A DNA stretch of 64,000 nucleotides, taken from contig JASBNA010000009.1 in the NCBI GenBank assembly GCA_038087015.1, positions 1 through 64,000 on the forward strand, given 5' to 3'. Below the pieces are notes generated by a model that saw nothing but the letters and a program-made list of their open reading frames with translations, ran no database searches and had not been told where the DNA came from. This stretch comes from Cerrena zonata. Taxonomy: Eukaryota; Basidiomycota; Agaricomycetes; Polyporales; Cerrenaceae. Numbering within the stretch: the first letter of the stretch is position 1; every line of letters begins with the position of its first letter. Of this stretch, positions 58,839 to 64,000 are shown piece after piece. The position numbers and the translations under genes are program-made.

Positions 58839-61800
58839 AGATATGGGCTGTGGAGCAGGGGAGACCTGTAAATTGATCGAAGTCAGCGGGTTTGGCGTGA
58901 ATGAGGTCACAAGGTGCCACAATGCAAATAAAGTGGGGGCTTTGTAGGTTACGGGTACGAAGTCAAACAACCATAATATAAGAGGAGGCCGGATCTCGGT
59001 GGGGGGATATAGTTATGATTTGAAGTTGGTGGCGGCGGGATGTTGATGGGGCTGTGATGGGATCGCGTAGTTGTCAAACAACGAGATACCCATAACGTTT
59101 TGGGTTTTCTTTGGATTGGCGAACAAAAAAGGACCGACATACAAGAAAGAGAAGAGCAAAGCTAGAAGTACTCACCAGCTAGAGATAAATGTAACGTCGA
59201 CGAACGAGACGGAGTCCGACGTTGGGAAGACACGAAAGCAGGCGTGTCACGAAACCGATTCAGGAATGCCGCAGGTCAAAGCCGAATGGTTCGGGTTGAA
59301 GCAAGGTGACGCAGAGGGTCCGGTACGGGGACGCGAGTGGGTGATGGCTTGCAAGTGCGAGAGGGGGAAACGCTGGAAAAGCCGACCAAAGCGTGTGCTT
59401 TAAGGTCAGGCTGGAACAGGAGGAGCGACGTAGAGGACCGTATGGATTGCTCGCAATCTACAAAGCCCAGGCTAAGGTCAATACGTCGGGGCCTTCGCCC
59501 CTGTCTCGGTCGGGGTCTCAGCTTAAGGGGAGAGTGCTCACCACTTGTACGCACGAAGCTGCCTCCTGCGTGGGTGTGCTTCGTGTCCGTCGTCTTCAGC
59601 GTTGTGCTCGACTCGGCCCCTTGAGGGAGAGGATGGCGGGAGGAGGGAAAGACTCGTTGGGGACGCAAAAGCAAACCGCGGGCAACGAGATAAGTCCAAA
59701 CTTCTCAATCAGGCGCCCAAAGATTGTCTACGCTCTTGACAAATCAACCTTACCGTATCCAGGAATAGCCTTTTCCTTATTTTCTGCATCCCGATTCCAT
59801 CTCCGCTGCTCCTGTCGCAGATCCACAGGCAGAAGATTGGGTTTTCGTGCTCCGCGGCCCCACGAAACTCTGCCCCCTTCGGCAGGCGGTCGAGTCCACT
59901 CTCGCCTTGGCGGCAATGTGCAACACAGCATACAGCACTCTCTCACCATCGTGCAATTTTTCGAACTATCGAACGGGTCGAACGTGCAAGTCGAGAACAT
60001 CCAGTGGAGTATCCGCGCATGCTTCGTCCATTGTCCTTGAGAATCTCGTCGTTCAGCCAAACTCAAGCTCTGGTCACTGCCCCTCCGATGATGACTGTGC
60101 TGTAGTCTGCTGTAGTCACCGAGTGTCGCCGACGCAGCTCAGTCCGGGACCAAAATTACTATCGCCATATGTAGCAGCACGCAAAGCAATTCCGTCTTCC
60201 TAATCTAGCGCTTGATAACAGAAATCTTTGTTTCTCCCATGCCATTCTCGCGATTCAATTCGGAATCTCGTCTCATCTCGTTCAATTCAGTCGTATCAGC
60301 AAGGCACCGGCTTACGAACCTCTCACCTTGTCCATCGCAACTTTTCGGAGTGCTACTTTCTTGCTTCAGCGATGGAGTCGACGGCCGTATGTTGACACTG
60401 ACTTGCAGTGACAGCAACCCCCATCGGTGATCACTCCAAGGTTTATACTCTTTTGTTCCCCAAATCCCCAACCTCCACTAGACAGCCGGTGGACGATTCG
60501 AAATTCAAATATCCATTCCCACTCCATCGGTGGCGTTATCTTGCGCCTTCTCACAGCTTCTCACTACTGATGCTTCTCTGTCTCAACACTGATTGTACGT
60601 ATAGATAAGGGTCTTGCAGCGTCTTCTCGAGTTCGCGGAAACGGTTTGTACATAATGGCTTATGCGCTTATGTTTTCCTATGTTCGTAAATTAAACCATG
60701 ATTCCCGACTTTATTCAGTTGTGTTGCTAGACGTCCACATCCATCAACAAATCAACAACTTGTTCAACAAACTTGACCTGATAGTATCAATTTACGGACC
60801 GAAAGGCTGATAGTCTGCGCTCACCATCTCCACGGTCTATAACTCCACTCCTTCAGACTTTCTGTAGAGTTGTATCGAAGAGAACAGATGGATCCAGAAT
60901 TTTCCCTCATCTATCTTCTACGTTCCCTCCAACAGTGTTCTCGTCCCACTCTCCAGGAACGCCAGCATGAAACACCATCGATCACCACATTATCTTCAAC
61001 ATTCCAATATCCCCATGGATTCAAACCTGATATTTAACCCATTCATCAAGTTCCTGATACAGTATTTCCTCCTCACATTCTCTATCGCCGCAAAAGCTTA
61101 TCATCTTACTTACCTAACGCCCGTTTTCCGACATTCCCAAGTCATATCCCGAAGAGCGCAACAAACTCTAACAAGTCGGAAGATGGCGCCACAACGTATT
61201 CGCACACCCTACAGCTTTCAGGTACCCGGTCCGACTCCCCTACCTTTCCATTTTCCATTTTATGCGATTTGTATCATGGATATGTGGATTTTGAATTTCA
61301 TTTTTCGAACATATTCACAGTGGACTCCTGACTATCTGTCAATGTAGCCACCGTCTCGCTGACATCGAATGAAAATACCATCCTTACAAGGGGTTTCTCC
61401 ACTGTCATATTCCGCTCTTTCGCCATCCTGGGTGATAAGAATGCTCTCTGAGCCTGGGAAGATCATCCCTCTTGCCATTGCTTTGTTCCCCTTCCCATAC
61501 TATCTACCGATTCTCCACGAGAACCTCTCAACGCTCGAAGTCTATTTTACACGACTTCCTCAATTCTTGTTGTCGGTCCGACACTCCTTATCCTATTTGT
61601 TTCAGCACTTTTATAGCGCATCGGCCCTCAACCCGACACTATCAACTTCAAGGAGACGATCTTCTCAGTCATGATTCCTATGCTAAGCTTAGTAGCTGAC
61701 AGAGACACATAGGCCTTTACCTCGTTTCCTATCCTGCCAACGCCGACATTTACTAATCTTACACCATCGAAATCCTTACGAATAACATGTTATTTTCTTG

Positions 61801-62665
61801 TGAAGATCCCCGACCCAGACTTTATCCACCGGAATTCTATTCATGGCGGGCCTCCGCTTATGGATCGTCACTATCCCGTCGGCATTTACATGGTCCCCTC
61901 CTTCTATATGGTAATGTCCCCAAATCGATGGGAGGTTCTCTTCCTCGAAGCTTGAGTTTGAGTTTGAAACTCTAAATGACTGACAAGGCGATGAACGTGA
62001 AAAGTGAAGGAGGGCCGAAAGACCCGATGTCGAGTCTTCTTTGGCAGCGAGGCTGAGGGTGTCAACGTTTCAAGAAGATCATAGCTTGGGAACGTTTGAT
62101 TATGGACCCTGTAGTCGCTCCATTCGCGCCGATTGTTTTTCATAAAGTTCTTCCAGTGCGACACAAAGACGAGCTGTTATAGATTAGACACACTTGGCCT
62201 ATCAACCTGCCGGCACCTTTCAAATATCTGGTTTCTCTATACAATTGGATGTAACACGTTCTAGCTCGAATTTCAGCTGATCCTTTGCGATACAATCGAT
62301 ACGCCCGTAAGGTACCCCATGTCCTGAGCATTACACCACTACGTTGGAGCTAACGACCAATATAGTATCCAGCTTTCCTTTTTTGGGTAGAGACTCAAAC
62401 AGATGACCAGAACGTGTTCCAAATATGCAGTCACATTTTTTGCTAATGGATATGGCTGGTCAATGGCTGGTCTTAAGTTAATGCGCAGCAAATGTCAGCT
62501 CCAAGCAACACCAAGGAGGTGGCGATTGCAAAGTCATTGCAACATCTTGGTCTGGGGTCGTGTTCTGAGAAACTCAGATGACCCGAGGAAGAGGCGTCCC
62601 TGTGTTGAGAAGTCTATTTCCCCGCATGAGGGTCCACCCTGTTTACCCGAGACCCACAACCCTTC
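58839..62665. other. 3.8-kb gene-poor stretch with weak coding signals
   Basis: The left part should be the CBM21 gene leader and promoter. A 215-codon plus-strand frame at 59393-60040 has no protein-like features. Between 60967 and 61980 several plus-strand open pieces carry hydrophobic, possibly membrane-protein sequence (for example FIKFLIQYFLLTFSIAAKAY, IIPLAIALFPFPYYLPIL and LYPPEFYSWRASAYGSS). Their order suggests a decayed or badly resolved multi-exon gene, but I could not join them. 62000-62660 holds nothing I can support. Confidence 0.4.
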
Positions 62666-63870
62666 CTACGTCTCACTCGTAATCCCAACAAGCTTCCCAA
62701 ATGGCGTCCACACCTCCTTATTCTCGATTCCATGAATTCCTACTTCGTACAACCCAGCCCCTCTGTTCTCGAGCCACTTCTGTTCTTGTTCGTCTTTAGG
62801 TGTGCTCACCTTCAACAGCACAGGTGTCTTGTTACTACCAGGAGAGCGTAGGTGGAGTGTACGTGACCCTGTGTCCGAATCGAGGTTCGTAGTTTCGGAG
62901 GACACCCCAGTAACAATAGCAAATTGCTCAAAAAGATTGGGGAGGTCTTCCTGCGAGGTTAGGAGTCGAACGTAAGCAATCCCACTTGCGTTATTTGGGT
63001 GTGTTACTTCATGCAACTCATGTGGTACCTAAACGACATGCACCAAAACGGAAACATGCATTCAAGTCAGTTAACGTTACACTCTACACCCCTGAACCAC
63101 ATCGACGGTGAAACAAATGTCATCATAGACACACAGAAAACATACTAAAACGCGGGGATGTAATGCGGAGAACAACTCTAAAACTTACACGAAACTCTCT
63201 CGGAGTCAAATCCCCGCAAAAGAACGGTAATCGACCCCTAATGTCTGAATCATTCCCAATGACGGTTGGATTCTCCAAGTCGGTTAGTGCATTAGCTTTA
63301 GTCGGTTCCGGGGCGGTGATCAACCATTCGAGTTTCTTCCCATCCACTCTCGTTCTCCCTCCTTTAACTTCGTTGTGATATTGAACGTTCACATTGGAAG
63401 ATGATGCGCGTTCGTTGATGGTTGAGGCGATGGAGGGGACACCGTTGTTGCCTAGGAAAGCAAAGTCGATATATCCGTTTTCTTTCTTGGCCCATGGGTG
63501 GTCCTTGCGAGCTTGATGCTCGGGAGTATTGGGTGGATAGTCTGAGAGGGGATGAGTGAAAGAGATGAGTTCGAGATAGACCCCATCTTTGAAGGCCTTC
63601 GTTAAGAGAAGGCTCAGTTTCCTTCGGTTTCGGAAGTGACTGGAAGTAAACGTACAACTAGGGCGTTCTCTGTAAAGCCATCCGCATGTGTCCCTCCAGG
63701 TGTTACACTATGAATAGCATGTATCACCTTCACCTATATCATGAGATAAGGGTTAGCACGTACCTGAACCCTAGCTCTTCCCAATTAGTGATAGTATCTT
63801 GAAGTGATCCTGGTGGACTCAAGTGTACGATATGATCCAATACGTTAGTCGAAGGTTCACGAGTCGCCAT
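62666..63870 (-). CDS. Glyoxalase-like domain protein
   Basis: Four exons (63764-63870, 63656-63707, 63189-63596, 62666-63028) encode 309 aa. It starts MATREPSTNVLDHIVHLSPP, continues PGGTHADGFTENALV, then AFKDGVYLELISFTHP and HPWAKKENGYIDFAFLG, with a second half containing WLITAPEP and RGRLPFFCGDLTPREFR. This fits the Glyoxalase_3 type of the vicinal-oxygen-chelate fold: candidate metal ligands are the early His in DHIVHL, the His in GTHADG and the Glu in YLELISF. The substrate is unknown. The first intron is 56 nt with a CTAAC branch point; a nearer acceptor would give a 30-nt intron and a stop, so it was rejected. Confidence 0.88.
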
Positions 63871-64000
63871 AGCAAGCTGACAGTCAGGATAGCTGCAAAT
63901 TGTGAAGTCGAGAGCTATTGCGAACGTGTAAACATGTTTGTCACTCGGGATTTATATGGAGGTGACGTCGTTCGATGGCGCCATCATGATATTGTTTAGA
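63871..64000. other. Promoter side of the glyoxalase-like gene
   Basis: The last 130 bp of the window lie upstream of the glyoxalase-like start codon. TTTATATGG at 63951-63959 (CCATATAAA on the coding strand) could serve as a TATA element. Confidence 0.35.

Noticed and set aside
59393..60040. 215-codon plus-strand open frame upstream of the CBM21 gene
   Set aside because: Composition is not protein-like, no domain is visible, and an overlapping minus-strand frame is similarly open; probably 5' leader or promoter DNA.
60380..60600. Possible gene starting ATGGAGTCGACGGCC with a GTATGT donor
   Set aside because: The only nearby acceptor gives a 22-nt intron, too short for splicing, and the following frame has no family features.
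1..64000. CRISPR arrays, integrases, intact transposons or viral genes
   Set aside because: None seen. The inverted repeats found are single and lack regular spacing, and no transposase or reverse-transcriptase motif was recognised.

Overview
This window looks like nuclear DNA from a filamentous basidiomycete, probably an Agaricomycete. The genes are cut by many short introns (about 45-70 nt, GT...AG with CTRAC-type branch points), intergenic gaps are short, and the families are typical of that group: an intersectin/RhoGEF fusion, cerato-platanins, a serine/aspartate-rich CBM21 phosphatase regulator and an Agaricomycete multi-pass membrane protein. No rRNA, tRNA, CRISPR array or intact transposon was recognised.

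Layout. 0-6.7 kb (+): an EH-SH3-SH3-DH-PH endocytic scaffold/RhoGEF resembling Cryptococcus Cin1, rebuilt here as 17 exons. 7.1-9.5 kb (-): an ACS-family MFS transporter. 10.6-12.1 kb (-): a polytopic membrane protein. 12.9-13.8 kb (-): a small unrecognised protein. 15.6-16.5 kb (-): a single-pass membrane protein. 17.6-19.4 kb (-): an HMG-box transcription factor. 19.4-23.1 kb is gene-poor. 23.1-25.2 kb (-): two cerato-platanin genes in tandem, one carrying a nonsense codon. 26.2-28.3 kb (+): PFS2, a WD40 polyadenylation factor. 29.4-31.75 kb (+): a PHO89-type phosphate permease with a 6-nt exon, a GC-AG intron and an apparent 1-nt frameshift. 35.7-37.4 kb (-): an unrecognised polytopic membrane protein. 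38.0-38.8 kb (-): a frame-disrupted RPA34.5 homologue. 39.75-41.4 kb (-): a C2H2 zinc-finger protein.

From about 41.4 to 55.2 kb the sequence is a patchwork of duplicated and decaying units. A block containing a tiny three-exon gene and an unrecognised gene 'Y' occurs three times (32.05-33.1, 45.35-46.5 and 51.7-52.9 kb). In the last two copies it continues into a second unrecognised gene block 'X' and then MCP1, which is decayed at 48.0-48.8 kb and intact at 54.3-55.1 kb. Inserted among these are a truncated P-type Na/K-like ATPase pseudogene (49.1-50.45 kb) and a displaced 3' fragment of the phosphate permease (51.0-51.4 kb).

The right end is conventional again: a CBM21 glycogen-targeting PP1 regulatory subunit (56.4-58.8 kb, -), a long gene-poor stretch, and a glyoxalase-like protein (62.7-63.9 kb, -).

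The genes do not form one pathway. The region reads as a normal housekeeping block interrupted by a duplication-prone accessory segment. The most unusual elements are the three-member micro-gene family with identical intron phases and several long perfect or near-perfect inverted repeats.
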